Assembly (NCBI GenBank): GCA_016933055.1 | Contig: JAFGBS010000004.1 | Span: 301,350-365,349, forward strand | Origin: Promethearchaeota archaeon | Lineage (GTDB): Archaea; Asgardarchaeota; Lokiarchaeia; Sigyniarchaeales; Promethearchaeaceae | Direction of reading: 5' to 3' | DNA: 64,000 bases | In this document: positions 8,555 to 17,786 of the stretch, in pieces | Layout: each line of letters starts with the position of its first letter | Position numbering within the stretch: position 1 is the stretch's first letter | Program-made: the position numbers and the translations under genes | The notes under the pieces: generated by a model | The model's input: the letters and a program-made list of their open reading frames with translations, nothing else | Told to the model about the DNA's origin: nothing | Databases searched by the model: none

Positions 8555-9498
8555 TTTAACCACTCCTTCAATTTTAGAACCGCTTGATCAATATTTGTGG
8601 GTATTGTGCCCGAATACTTAGCTTTTTCTCTTAATTGTAAAAACATCTGAATATATTCTGGAATTCTAACTCCTGTTTTTTGGAGAGACGATGATAATAG
8701 CACTTGTTGAGTTGGTCCATGTTCGAGTACGTTGCCTTGATTCATCACAATAATTTCATTGCAAAACGGCAAAATGACTTCTAATCTATGTTCAATGATT
8801 ATTATCGTTATTTTATTCTCCTCATTGAGTTTTTTCAGAAGATTTAATACTGATTGGGCCGCTTGGGGATCTAAAGTTGCTGTAGGTTCATCTAAAATAA
8901 TCACACTGGGTTCCAAAGTAAGAATGGAAGCTATCGCTACACGTTGTTTTTCCCCCCCCGATAGATCATAGGGATGTCGGTCTTTTAAGTGAGTAATTTT
9001 TAAATATTCCATAATCTGGGTCAATTTTTCCCGTATTTGCGATTGTTCCATACCTAAATTTTCTAAACCAAAAGCAATTTCTCTTTCTACTGTCATTGCG
9101 ACCAATTGATTATCGGGATTTTGGAATACCAATCCCACATGCTGGGAAAGGGCACTTACTTTTTCTTGAATCGTATCTTTTCCTAACACATTCACATACC
9201 CAAAAAAAATCCCACGATAGAAACTGGGAATCAATCCGTTAAATGTACGCACTAAAGTGCTTTTTCCTGAACCCGTGTCTCCTACCATAGCAATGAATTT
9301 TCCCTTTAATATAGAAAGATCAATAGAATTTAACGCTTTAAATTTGTCCAGTTTAGGATCATCCTTGAAAGAGGGTCCTTTTTCCTTTAAAAGCGAATCA
9401 ATTTCCCCCCGGTTTTCCTTATATGCGGATTCATAAATAAAGGAAAGATTTTTCGTGATGATTTGAGTATCAAGTTCGGAAGGAGGGGATCCATTCAT
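8551..9498 (-). CDS. ECF transporter ATPase, first of pair
   Basis: This is the first gene of the ECF operon (315 aa). ABC motifs are complete: Walker A GDTGSGKST near residues 72-80, Q-loop VFQNPDNQ near 120, signature LSGGEKQR near 173, Walker B VIILDEPTA near 195, and H-loop IIEH near 228. Between the first beta strand and the Walker A there is an insertion of about 35 charged residues (roughly 20-55) not normal for EcfA proteins. The ATG at 9498 is the first in frame. Confidence 0.9.
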   Translation of the reverse strand: MNGSPPSELDTQIITKNLSFIYESAYKENRGEIDSLLKEKGPSFKDDPKLDKFKALNSIDLSILKGKFIAMVGDTGSGKSTLVRTFNGLIPSFYRGIFFGYVNVLGKDTIQEKVSALSQHVGLVFQNPDNQLVAMTVEREIAFGLENLGMEQSQIREKLTQIMEYLKITHLKDRHPYDLSGGEKQRVAIASILTLEPSVIILDEPTATLDPQAAQSVLNLLKKLNEENKITIIIIEHRLEVILPFCNEIIVMNQGNVLEHGPTQQVLLSSSLQKTGVRIPEYIQMFLQLREKAKYSGTIPTNIDQAVLKLKEWLN

Positions 9499-9521
9499 CA
9501 GAGATCGCTTTTTTATAAGAT

Positions 9522-10592
9522 TTAATTCTTTAATTCCTTTTTCAATGCTGATATTACCACAGATTTAAGATCACTCGGTAAATTTTGCCCATTCATTCCC
9601 GCAGCTCCTTTGTGACCTCCTGAGTTTCCATCGTATTTAAGTGCAATTTTTTCCATAAATTTGCCTAAATGAAATTCTGTAGCATGTTGAATAGCTTCAG
9701 AAGCTCGTGCTATAAGTCGAAACTTCATATCCTTGCGTTTCGCAAGACAAAACGCAATATCTGCCCCTAATCCAAGAAGACCATTACAGACGGTGCTTTC
9801 ATAGGAATTCACATGGGTAAAGAGTATAATCCACTCTCTAATTTGAAAGATCTCCTCACTTCGAATTGCACCCTTAACTCGTGCAATCTTCACGTCTAAG
9901 GGTGTTTCTCGAATAGACATAGACCGTGCAGTGGGTAAATCCGCACCTTTTCGTATTAAAAAATCCAAAATTGGAACGACCGAATTTTCACTATACCGCA
10001 GTCCGTTGGAGTCCATCAGTATTCCCATAAGTAATAGTTGAGAAATATGGGGTTCTAGATCAGGATTCCAATTTCCTCCTTTTTTCTTCTCATCTTCAAT
10101 ATATTTCCAAATTTGTCCGATAATCTCGCTGCAAGATGATGCAGAAGAATCGATTAATTTAAGTAGGAATTTATGTTCTGGTATGGTTCCGGATAGTTCT
10201 GAGTCACCATTTCGAGTATTTTGAGACTCGATGTGATGGTCAATCAAGATTACAGATTGAAACCCGTTTTGGAAATAGGGAGGAATATACGGAGTATCCA
10301 AGATGATTACGACATTATAGGATTTATTTGTATCAGTGGATACAATTTGGTTGAAATAATTGATATTCTGAAGCGTTTGTTTAACAAATTGATTAGTGTG
10401 ACTCAAAATAAGGTCTATTTTTCCACCCTGCGGTATATAAGAACTTAGAAGAAGATATAGCCCTAGAGCGGAAGCTGCACCATCAAGATCCGTATTATCA
10501 TGTGATAAGACTGCTATCGGTTCATAATTTTGTAGATTTCCTACAAAATTTATAAAATCTAGGGTGAATTTCCTAATTTTTTCAACATTCAT
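9522..10592 (-). CDS. DHH-family phosphoesterase (RecJ/NrnA-like)
   Basis: This 356-residue cytosolic phosphoesterase is of the DHH/DHHA1 type. Motif I is visible as SHDNTDLDGAA near residues 30-40, motif II as ILDTPYIP near 97-104, motif III as the name-giving IDHH near 117-120, and the C-terminal DHHA1 substrate motif as GGHKGAAGM near 322-330. Such proteins act on nucleic acids, nanoRNA or cyclic dinucleotides; the sequence does not decide which. In several archaea related genes lie near replication genes, and here a GINS gene lies 2 kb upstream. Confidence 0.87.
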   Translation of the reverse strand: MNVEKIRKFTLDFINFVGNLQNYEPIAVLSHDNTDLDGAASALGLYLLLSSYIPQGGKIDLILSHTNQFVKQTLQNINYFNQIVSTDTNKSYNVVIILDTPYIPPYFQNGFQSVILIDHHIESQNTRNGDSELSGTIPEHKFLLKLIDSSASSCSEIIGQIWKYIEDEKKKGGNWNPDLEPHISQLLLMGILMDSNGLRYSENSVVPILDFLIRKGADLPTARSMSIRETPLDVKIARVKGAIRSEEIFQIREWIILFTHVNSYESTVCNGLLGLGADIAFCLAKRKDMKFRLIARASEAIQHATEFHLGKFMEKIALKYDGNSGGHKGAAGMNGQNLPSDLKSVVISALKKELKN

Positions 10593-10747
10593 TAGAGTTC
10601 TCTCTTTTTATAGGCGTTAACAAAAAATTTTGTGAGTATTCACCAAGTGTAAGTACATTGTTCCATTCTTTCAAACGAATCACTCCAAGTAGTTTTAATA
10701 GTTTAATGAAATGAAGCCACGGATTAGAAATTAATCGTTGGTTTCTT

Positions 10748-10915
10748 ATGAAAAAAATATCAGATAAAGAATATATGGAGCATCTATTACAAGATTTGAG
10801 GATAAAAGCGAGGGATGAAGATAACTTCTTAGAAAAAAAAAAACTAAAAAAGATAATCGAACAGTTTGATAGAGGAATTAAAGAGGAATACACCAAAACC
10901 CGAAATAATTCTTAA
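10748..10915 (+). CDS. Possible 55-residue charged helical protein
   Basis: A short reading frame starts at ATG 10748, is rich in Lys and Glu and looks amphipathic-helical throughout. It fills the gap between two minus-strand genes and ends four bases into the stop of the AAA gene. There is no Shine-Dalgarno and no recognised family. The opposite strand also has an open frame (10582-10896) whose translation is a mix of Phe/Leu/Ser, which looks like the mirror of this one. The biased composition argues for a real gene, but weakly. Confidence 0.3.
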   Translation: MKKISDKEYMEHLLQDLRIKARDEDNFLEKKKLKKIIEQFDRGIKEEYTKTRNNS

Positions 10916-12111
10916 GAAAATATTGCGTTTCCCTCATCCTGTTTTTTACGAACGTTTCGGATTATTTCCAAGAGATGATGAGTTGTGATTTTTTCTATTT
11001 TCGATAACACCACATTATGAAAGGCGATTTTTATCAGTTTCTCCTTTATATCTCTTCCAGACCATCCATCCAAGTGATTACTTACCTCTTGATAGGATAT
11101 TTCATAAGGTACATCGATTTGACTCAAGAATAATTGCATCATTTGGACACGTTCAGAATTATCTGGTAATTCAAAATCAATCTCTTCTTCAAATCTACTA
11201 CGCAAACCTGGGTCCAACAGATCAATGTTATTTGTTGCCGCAATGGTGATAATCCCGCTATTCTCTGATAATCCATCCATTTCAGACAGTAGTGCCGTAC
11301 TAACCTCTATTACGTCGCCTCTTACGGACTGATATGACCGACTTAATCCTATTGCGTCGATTTCGTCTATAAATATTATTGCTGATCCTGATTTTTTAAC
11401 TATTTTACGAGCTTTATCAAAAAGAGTATGGATCTTATTCGCTCCATCTCCAACATGCAATCCAATTAGTTCAGTTCCCTTTCGGACAAGTATTTGAGAA
11501 CCACATTCGGATGCCAATGCTCTTGCTGTTAAAGTTTTGCCTGTACCCGGAAATCCAAAAAATAATACGTTTTTAGGAGACCATCTTCCGAATTTTTCGG
11601 GATGAAGCATAAATTCTTGGATAATCTTGCATTTTTCAATGGCTCGAGAATTTCCTATAATATCAGCAAATCCAACTTTTTCCATACTTTTTAATTGGGA
11701 ATCGACAGAAGGGACTATTTCGAATTCCGTTTCTACGGTAACACGACGAGAGGATTCTGGAATAATTTTAATTATCTTAAATGCAAAATCAGGTAATATC
11801 ATCTGATCAAATAGATATTCATCCACTGCAACTATTAACCCTACCCATTGATCTTGTGCATATGCTTGGAACAAATTATAATCATCAATTTCTAAATCTG
11901 ATTGAGCAGATGCTTGTTCACTCAAACGAATAGGATAACCAACTGGCTTAAGAAGAATTTTTTGAATATTTGATTCTTGAGAAGTCTCATCCGTCTCCTG
12001 TTCTGAATCCGACTCTGTCAGCTCCTCTCCTTCAATAGTGACCTCAATCGGTTCCAATTTATTATCGGAATTAAGATAAACACGACGGTTTAATACTTTT
12101 TTCTTGGCCAT
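10912..12111 (-). CDS. Archaeal AAA-family ATPase with acidic N-terminal region
   Basis: This 399-residue protein has one AAA module from about residue 145 to 385: Walker A GFPGTGKT near 187-194, Walker B IIFIDEID near 248-255, sensor-1 AATNN near 295 and the arginine finger region GLRSRFEEE near 306. It resembles proteasome-activating and Cdc48-like ATPases in the AAA core, but the N-terminus is different: an acidic segment (residues 28-48) followed by a small beta-rich domain. It has only one ATPase ring and no C-terminal HbYX motif, so docking on the proteasome is not indicated. Substrate unknown. Confidence 0.85.
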   Translation of the reverse strand: MAKKKVLNRRVYLNSDNKLEPIEVTIEGEELTESDSEQETDETSQESNIQKILLKPVGYPIRLSEQASAQSDLEIDDYNLFQAYAQDQWVGLIVAVDEYLFDQMILPDFAFKIIKIIPESSRRVTVETEFEIVPSVDSQLKSMEKVGFADIIGNSRAIEKCKIIQEFMLHPEKFGRWSPKNVLFFGFPGTGKTLTARALASECGSQILVRKGTELIGLHVGDGANKIHTLFDKARKIVKKSGSAIIFIDEIDAIGLSRSYQSVRGDVIEVSTALLSEMDGLSENSGIITIAATNNIDLLDPGLRSRFEEEIDFELPDNSERVQMMQLFLSQIDVPYEISYQEVSNHLDGWSGRDIKEKLIKIAFHNVVLSKIEKITTHHLLEIIRNVRKKQDEGNAIFS

Positions 12112-12318
12112 AAGGTTCTACCTATTTGGTTGCAAAAGGAGGTTTGGATGAACCTAAAACCAATCAATTTGGTAATAATTAATGATTGAGAAGACCCTAT
12201 TATTTATATCACTACTCCTTTTGTATATCAATAAAATATCCCTATAAAATTTTACGCTGAGTTTTTCTGTAAATTTTGAACATGGGAATAATTTGCATGA
12301 TGGATGAGAGGGGAGGAA

Positions 12319-12474
12319 TTACACAAGAATCGTACTACAGTACTCACAATATTCTATAGACTTTTTACATGAAGAACAAGGAAGAATGTTAATTTTTCCG
12401 CATCTCCCACACATTTGTCTTCGAGCAGGATTTTTACCACATTTCGGACAGATTCTTTTTGTTAAATCACTCAT
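12319..12474 (-). CDS. 51-residue zinc-ribbon protein
   Basis: The minus strand encodes a 51-residue protein dominated by four knuckles: CPKC at residues 9-12, CGRC at 22-25, CSSC at 33-36 and CEYC at 43-46, enough to bind two zinc ions. It starts with ATG at 12474 and ends in TAA at 12319. The regular Cys spacing cannot be chance. It sits directly upstream of the AAA gene and ten bases downstream of the GINS stop, so it may be co-transcribed with GINS. Such mini zinc proteins in archaea are commonly RNA- or ribosome-associated; that role is only a guess here. Confidence 0.8.
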   Translation of the reverse strand: MSDLTKRICPKCGKNPARRQMCGRCGKINILPCSSCKKSIEYCEYCSTILV

Positions 12475-12484
12475 AAATTTCGAC

Positions 12485-13045
12485 CTATTTCGATTTTTTA
12501 TGCGGGATATTCAAAAAATAATCCTTCCAAGCATGTACAGTCGAACTTGAATGGGATAGTAATATTTTCTCTTCTTCTGATAGGTTTTGAGTAAGACTTA
12601 AAGTAGTATTGATTTGGGACAATGCCAGTATTTTGCTTTGCCTTAATCTGATTAATTCTTGAGTAAAAGATATAAATTTCCGATAATTCTTGTCATCCCG
12701 TTCATTTCCGTCCGATAGGATCCCCATATATTCGGTAATTGCTGTGAATAGATTGGGATCCAATTTTAACAGTTCTTCCGTATGAGATTGATTGAACGCT
12801 ATTTTTTGAATTCTTTGCGCATTTATATGTTCTGATTCGGTAAATTGAAGGATATTATATTTAATAAACTCTTTAGCAATCCAGTATTCCATTTTATAAT
12901 GGTTTCCGGCAATAAAGGGTCCAATGATTTTTCCAAAAATTTCAATACTGTGTTTGAAGTTTTTTACCGCTTTCACCTCTATGATTTTATTGCGGAATTT
13001 ATAACGAATACGTTTCAACTGTGACTGAATAGAATTCATAGACAT
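12485..13045 (-). CDS. GINS complex subunit, B-A domain order (Gins23-like)
   Basis: GINS links the MCM helicase to other replisome parts. A GINS B domain is visible near residues 15-60: VKAVKNFKHSIEIF, then IIGPFIAGNHYKMEYWIAKEF, matching the family pattern G-P-(F)-x-x-G-x-x-x-x-(L)-P/E-Y-W-x-A-K. The helical A domain follows, so the order is B-A, as in Gins23. The frame extends back to 13156, but that part is very hydrophobic and overlaps the divergent gene; ATG 13045 (or 13039) gives 186 residues and leaves a promoter-sized gap. Assignment rests on the B domain, so confidence is moderate. Confidence 0.7.
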   Translation of the reverse strand: MSMNSIQSQLKRIRYKFRNKIIEVKAVKNFKHSIEIFGKIIGPFIAGNHYKMEYWIAKEFIKYNILQFTESEHINAQRIQKIAFNQSHTEELLKLDPNLFTAITEYMGILSDGNERDDKNYRKFISFTQELIRLRQSKILALSQINTTLSLTQNLSEEEKILLSHSSSTVHAWKDYFLNIPHKKSK

Positions 13046-13133
13046 CAATAATGTAAGGTAATCTCTATAAAATAATAGAAGAGGAAATAAAAAAATAGAT
13101 ATTAAAGAATTGATAGCCTTTTTTTTTAATTGT

Positions 13134-16100
13134 ATGTCATTTTGGGACATTTTCAAGCTAAATTTCGAATGGAATTTCTATTCGATTCTATTGACTGTTG
13201 GATTCGTGCTTTCCTTTATCATTGGATATATCTTAATTTATCAGCAAATCCACCTCGTGAAAGCAGAAACTATGTCTCTGTTGGATCATTTCAAGTGTTT
13301 GTTATATGGGATTATATTTTCCAGCGGAATTACCATAATTTTGACCACCGTGATATTATTTCGAATTAATAAGAAAAATATTCCCTTAGATACAACCACG
13401 TTAAGTCGTTTTCTGTTATGGCCGCTAAATTTTGTTATTTTTCTCTTATATATATTTCCATGTATTGATTTTTTGTATATGGCACATTCTGATTCGAATA
13501 AAGGAGTTACAATCTTTCAAGAATTTTTTGCTAAGAAAATCATCCATAAATTTGAAGAACCTTGGAAGCGATCCTTAGTTGCAATCACATTATGGCTTGG
13601 ATTGTTTATTTTACCTCCCCTCTTCCTATCTATGGTCATCCCTCTATATATCGCATTCATGGGGTGGTCATTTGTCTATCCAATCATTATAATTGCATAC
13701 TTTGGTTATCGAGGTTACGTAACAAGTGTGGTCAAAAATGTATATACACATCATACAATGAGTCGCGCTCTCCATCTTGCATTCGATAAAAGTCCGCGCA
13801 TCTTTCGCATATTATTTTATCGTTTTTATACCACAGTTACTCTCGTAATCCAAATTGTGACATATTTTATTATGTATCTCATTCTGATTGAGTTTATGCA
13901 TTACTTTTTCGTAGGTGATGTATTGATCACCGTCAAAGGGACACCATTCCAAACTTTCGCCATTTCCTTATCTCTATTATCTGGAATAGAGGGATATTTT
14001 AGCCGATTCTGGAAAAAAAAAATAAAGTTTCGCTGGATCGATGTATTTTTATCATCTTGGCTTATCGCAAGCGTAGGCATTAATTTATTAGTAAATTTTA
14101 TGATATTACGAATTGATAATGGCATTTCTACCATATTAGAATCTTGGTCTGTAACTAACATAATAACCCAAACTACTACCATGAAAGGAGGAAATTATGT
14201 CCTTTTTATCCCAGTTGCTCTCATTGAAGAAATTATGTTTATCATCCTTGTAAATTATTATTTATTCAGTAAAAATAGCAAATTTTTTCTAGAAGCACGC
14301 CTGAATTTTATGGAATACTGCGGATCAAAATTCATTCCTGTTCCATTATTTAACTTTGTCCATCACTCAAATTCTCACCTACATAGTGCCGCTAAACAGC
14401 AATTAATACAGTTGTATGGAAGACTCCCATTGCGAAATGATCTCAAGTACACTCATAAAAGGTATATGTATCCTTTGTTTGATGCAATTTCTGATTCGAA
14501 TAAATATAATCGCGAAGTAGCCCAAATTATTTTGGAAGATGCAATTCAAAATCACCCCATCAAAATTTCCCCTCTAATCCTTAAAGCGCTTCAATCTGGG
14601 AATGTAGATTTGCAGATTAACGTCGGAAATATCATAAAAAAGCATCCTAAATTTATGGAATCTGTTCCCTCCTCTCTGATCACTGATTTTTTCAATCATC
14701 CCAATTATCTAATAAAACGATTAGGTGCTGATCTAGTATTAAATTTATCACAATCGCCTAAATCGTTGAATAAAGAGACAATTTTACATGGGATCACCGA
14801 TGGAGACCATATTTTTCAATGTAAATGTATGGAAATTGCTATAAAATTTGGTTTTCTGAAGGACATTAATGAATTTTTAGATAAAATGAAAAGTTCAAAA
14901 TCTCGGATACAACAAATAGCAATTCAAAGTTTTATTGGATTAATAGGACAGGATAACATTACTCTATCTAATAGTGATATAGAAAAACTTTTAGACAAAT
15001 TACGTATTGCAGACGGTCCATCCCGAGATGCAGCGATTATCAGTGTTTCTCAACTTAAAAATCTAACACAGTATAAAATTCCATATGAACCTTTTGTGAT
15101 GGGTATTAGAAGTCATGTCCAATCTGTGCGCAAAGCTTCACAGCATGTATTACACCAACTTCACCCAAATTTAAACAGGAATGAACAATCCAAAATATTT
15201 AATACATTTATCAAACTGGCAGAAACTGCGGATGATGAAACCATTCAACATATTATTCCATTACTTAATCGGAATTGGAAGCAAAACCCTCAAAAAGTCA
15301 CATCAATTATCATGAAGTTTTTTAAAAGTTCCAATAATACCACTCAAAACATAATTATTGAGGCTCTTCTTACTATTGCAGAAGAAGATCCAGAGCTTGT
15401 GCTTAATTCCATAGTTTCCATTCAAGAGGAACGTACCTATCTTACAAAAAGCGTTTTGCAGAAAACAATATTGCAAATTTGTGCACAGAATCCTCATTCT
15501 ATCAAAATATTGGAAAAATTAGTAGAACAAAGTAATATGACTGTAAAAAAAAATGTATTAACTGCTATGGAGGGCTTGGCTGAACAATATGCAACTTATT
15601 TTAATAAAGATTTACTAATAAACAGTATAAAATCACAACCCTTTATGGAAATACGCATCAAATTATTATCAGTTTTATCAAAGATTATCCATCATCATCC
15701 TGAAATTAAATCAAACACTTTAACGGAATTGTTACCGTTATTGAATAGTTCCGAAAGAGACATACGTAAACAAACTGCAAGTATTTTTTTGGAGATCGCA
15801 CAAATTAAACCGTCATTAATTACCTTAGATATAATCCAGAATTTAAGCAAGGATTCAGATCCGTCTATTAGAGAACTTAGCGCAAAAATACTCCGATACT
15901 ATATTTCTATCGAAAAAGAACCATCCTTGACAATTCTAGATACATTATTGGAAGATAGCAAGTGGATTGTTCAAACTGCCGCCATTGATGCTTTAATGCA
16001 AGAATGGAATTTAATGAAATCCGCTCAAATTACAAAAATCATAAATATGATTGATAAATCTGATGAGTGGTTATCCCGGAAAGCCTTAGAATTTATCCAA

Positions 16101-16529
16101 TATGTGGGTAAGCAAAATCCTGAACTAATTCCTTTACGCAAGATCACAGAATTAACTTCTCATGCTAATCCTTATCTCCGGAGTATGATATTGAAAATCA
16201 TAGAATTACTCCCCTTTGATAAAGCTTGGGAGATTTTGAAAAAATTAATGCAAGATAAAGACAGTCAAATAAGAGAACAAGCTGCAAGAAGTTTGGTAAC
16301 GTTTTCTAAGGATATGACAATTTCAACCCTATTTTCCTATACTTTGCCTTATTTTAGCGATGAAACTGATATATTCCTGCAACGAACCATCGCCAACGCA
16401 TTACGACGAATTGTAAAATATGAATCTAGTGATGTAAGGAATCGTTTGATCAGTATTCTTAAAATCCGCTGTCAAGTCAGTCAAGATCCTGTATTATGCC
16501 GAATATGGCATAAACTCGAAGAAAAATAA
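13134..16529 (+). CDS. Large membrane protein with C-terminal HEAT-repeat solenoid
   Basis: This 1131-residue protein has about eight to ten hydrophobic helices in the first 380 residues and then a long helical-repeat region (about 410-1125) rich in HEAT-like units, for example IREQAARSLVTFSK near 1050 and IRKQTASIFLEIAQ near 880. The solenoid probably lies in the cytosol and acts as a docking surface. I recognise no catalytic motif in the membrane part; an EEIMF pair of acidic residues near 370 is the only conserved-looking intramembrane feature. The ATG at 13134 is preferred to the TTG at 13110. It is divergent from GINS across 88 bases. Function unknown. Confidence 0.85.
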   Translation: MSFWDIFKLNFEWNFYSILLTVGFVLSFIIGYILIYQQIHLVKAETMSLLDHFKCLLYGIIFSSGITIILTTVILFRINKKNIPLDTTTLSRFLLWPLNFVIFLLYIFPCIDFLYMAHSDSNKGVTIFQEFFAKKIIHKFEEPWKRSLVAITLWLGLFILPPLFLSMVIPLYIAFMGWSFVYPIIIIAYFGYRGYVTSVVKNVYTHHTMSRALHLAFDKSPRIFRILFYRFYTTVTLVIQIVTYFIMYLILIEFMHYFFVGDVLITVKGTPFQTFAISLSLLSGIEGYFSRFWKKKIKFRWIDVFLSSWLIASVGINLLVNFMILRIDNGISTILESWSVTNIITQTTTMKGGNYVLFIPVALIEEIMFIILVNYYLFSKNSKFFLEARLNFMEYCGSKFIPVPLFNFVHHSNSHLHSAAKQQLIQLYGRLPLRNDLKYTHKRYMYPLFDAISDSNKYNREVAQIILEDAIQNHPIKISPLILKALQSGNVDLQINVGNIIKKHPKFMESVPSSLITDFFNHPNYLIKRLGADLVLNLSQSPKSLNKETILHGITDGDHIFQCKCMEIAIKFGFLKDINEFLDKMKSSKSRIQQIAIQSFIGLIGQDNITLSNSDIEKLLDKLRIADGPSRDAAIISVSQLKNLTQYKIPYEPFVMGIRSHVQSVRKASQHVLHQLHPNLNRNEQSKIFNTFIKLAETADDETIQHIIPLLNRNWKQNPQKVTSIIMKFFKSSNNTTQNIIIEALLTIAEEDPELVLNSIVSIQEERTYLTKSVLQKTILQICAQNPHSIKILEKLVEQSNMTVKKNVLTAMEGLAEQYATYFNKDLLINSIKSQPFMEIRIKLLSVLSKIIHHHPEIKSNTLTELLPLLNSSERDIRKQTASIFLEIAQIKPSLITLDIIQNLSKDSDPSIRELSAKILRYYISIEKEPSLTILDTLLEDSKWIVQTAAIDALMQEWNLMKSAQITKIINMIDKSDEWLSRKALEFIQYVGKQNPELIPLRKITELTSHANPYLRSMILKIIELLPFDKAWEILKKLMQDKDSQIREQAARSLVTFSKDMTISTLFSYTLPYFSDETDIFLQRTIANALRRIVKYESSDVRNRLISILKIRCQVSQDPVLCRIWHKLEEK

Positions 16530-16567
16530 CTTCAAATTTTCTCTACCGTATGAGTATATAATAAAAG

Positions 16568-17347
16568 ATGATCAGCATGCAAACAATTATTGGCGGTAAC
16601 TGGAAGATGCAACTGGGGATTAAAGAATCCATTCAATTAGCAAAAACACTAGTCTCTTCTCTTCAAGATCTTGAGAGGGTTAAAATATATGTGGCACCTT
16701 CCTTTGTGGCTTTACCCGAAGTAGCAACAATAATACAGAATTCTCCTATCAAACTTGCTGCTCAAAATATGAGCGAATATGAATCTGGGGCTTATACAGG
16801 GGAGATTTCACCCCTTTGGTTGAAAGAATTAGGCTGTGAATACGTCATTTTAGGTCATTCAGAGCGACGTCGAATTTTGGGAGAATCTAATGAACTCATA
16901 AACAAAAAAGTGCATAATGCCCTTAAATATGGATTAAAACCTATTTTATGCATTGGTGAATCTGCTTCGGAGCGATCCAGCGGGAAGGTGAAAGAAGTAA
17001 ACGCAAGACAATTAGAAAAATCTCTTAAGGACATCGATTCAGATCAGATTAAAAATATCATAATCGCATATGAACCCGTTTGGGCCATCAATTCTAGAGG
17101 ATTGAATCCCACGGGAGAGATCGTACCTGCTACTCCTAAACAAGCTGAAGAAATGCATAACTTCATACAACAATGGTTAGTATCCGCCTATGGTAATATA
17201 GGAAAGGAAATTCCTCTCCAATATGGGGGATCCGTAAAACCAGAGAATGCCAAAGATCTCTTATCCATATCATCGATTCATGGAGCTTTAGTGGGGGGTG
17301 CTTCCTTGAATTCAACAGACTTCGTTCAAATAATCCGTTCCATCTAA
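16568..17347 (+). CDS. tpiA: Triosephosphate isomerase, long (bacterial/eukaryotic) type
   Basis: TIM interconverts dihydroxyacetone phosphate and glyceraldehyde 3-phosphate. The catalytic residues are present: Asn and Lys in GNWKM (residues 10-14), His in LGHSERR (about 94-100), Glu in AYEPVWAI (about 165-172), and the phosphate-binding YGGSVKPEN and GALVGGASL near the end. At 259 residues it matches bacterial/eukaryotic TIM, not the short archaeal form of about 225. Loop 6, just after the catalytic Glu, is about eight residues longer than usual (AINSRGLNPTGEIVPATP). A second start (16577) would remove three residues. Confidence 0.93.
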   Translation: MISMQTIIGGNWKMQLGIKESIQLAKTLVSSLQDLERVKIYVAPSFVALPEVATIIQNSPIKLAAQNMSEYESGAYTGEISPLWLKELGCEYVILGHSERRRILGESNELINKKVHNALKYGLKPILCIGESASERSSGKVKEVNARQLEKSLKDIDSDQIKNIIIAYEPVWAINSRGLNPTGEIVPATPKQAEEMHNFIQQWLVSAYGNIGKEIPLQYGGSVKPENAKDLLSISSIHGALVGGASLNSTDFVQIIRSI

Positions 17348-17414
17348 ATATTTCACTTTATATCATAGGTTTTCATTGAAGGATCTTAAAAATCTTGCTC
17401 ACTTGTTTTTGTTT

Positions 17415-17729
17415 ATGTGTGAATTCACAGTACTCAAAAAGATAGGTAAAGATACAGAAAAAATTGGGGAAGATGTTATTTTTTTTCAATATTCCGAAAA
17501 TGGACAATGCCGTCTTGCAGATATATTTGGACGTGCTAAGATTGAAGCAAAAAATGCATTCGTCTATGAAATCAACATGCTAGATAGTCGACACGATATC
17601 ACAATCATAGAATCTGAACTGGTACCTTATTTTGTTCGTTTTATGCAAGATCTCCAAACTGAGGAAGGGGAATCAAAAATACATAGTGCAGAGCAATTAA
17701 TAACGGAGATCCGAAAACATCTCCCCTAA
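17415..17729 (+). CDS. CooT-like small beta protein
   Basis: From ATG 17415 the product is 104 residues and opens with MCEFTV, the hallmark N-terminus of the CooT family, whose conserved Cys2 binds nickel in the founder protein from CO-dehydrogenase operons. A CooT-like core follows (ADIFGRAKIEAKNAFVYEIN, about 36-55) and ends around the RHDITI strand; the last 35 residues are an added helical tail. The TTG at 17376 would put extra residues before the conserved Met-Cys and is rejected. Two acetyl-CoA synthase subunit genes that need nickel lie 1.3 kb downstream on the same strand, a suggestive context. Nickel binding here is inference. Confidence 0.7.
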   Translation: MCEFTVLKKIGKDTEKIGEDVIFFQYSENGQCRLADIFGRAKIEAKNAFVYEINMLDSRHDITIIESELVPYFVRFMQDLQTEEGESKIHSAEQLITEIRKHLP

Positions 17730-17786
17730 AGAGAACATATATATTTTTTAAAGCAAATAGGGTTCTATATCTTGAGGTTATGAAAA

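Noticed and set aside
10582..10896. A 104-residue frame on the minus strand
   Set aside because: Its first half is a Phe/Leu/Ser mixture typical of the mirror of a Lys/Glu-rich gene, and it overlaps the DHH gene start. No family match was recognised.
13046..13156. N-terminal extension of the GINS frame, hydrophobic like a membrane segment
   Set aside because: It overlaps the divergent gene start and is AT-rich promoter sequence read as codons; GINS proteins have no membrane segment.
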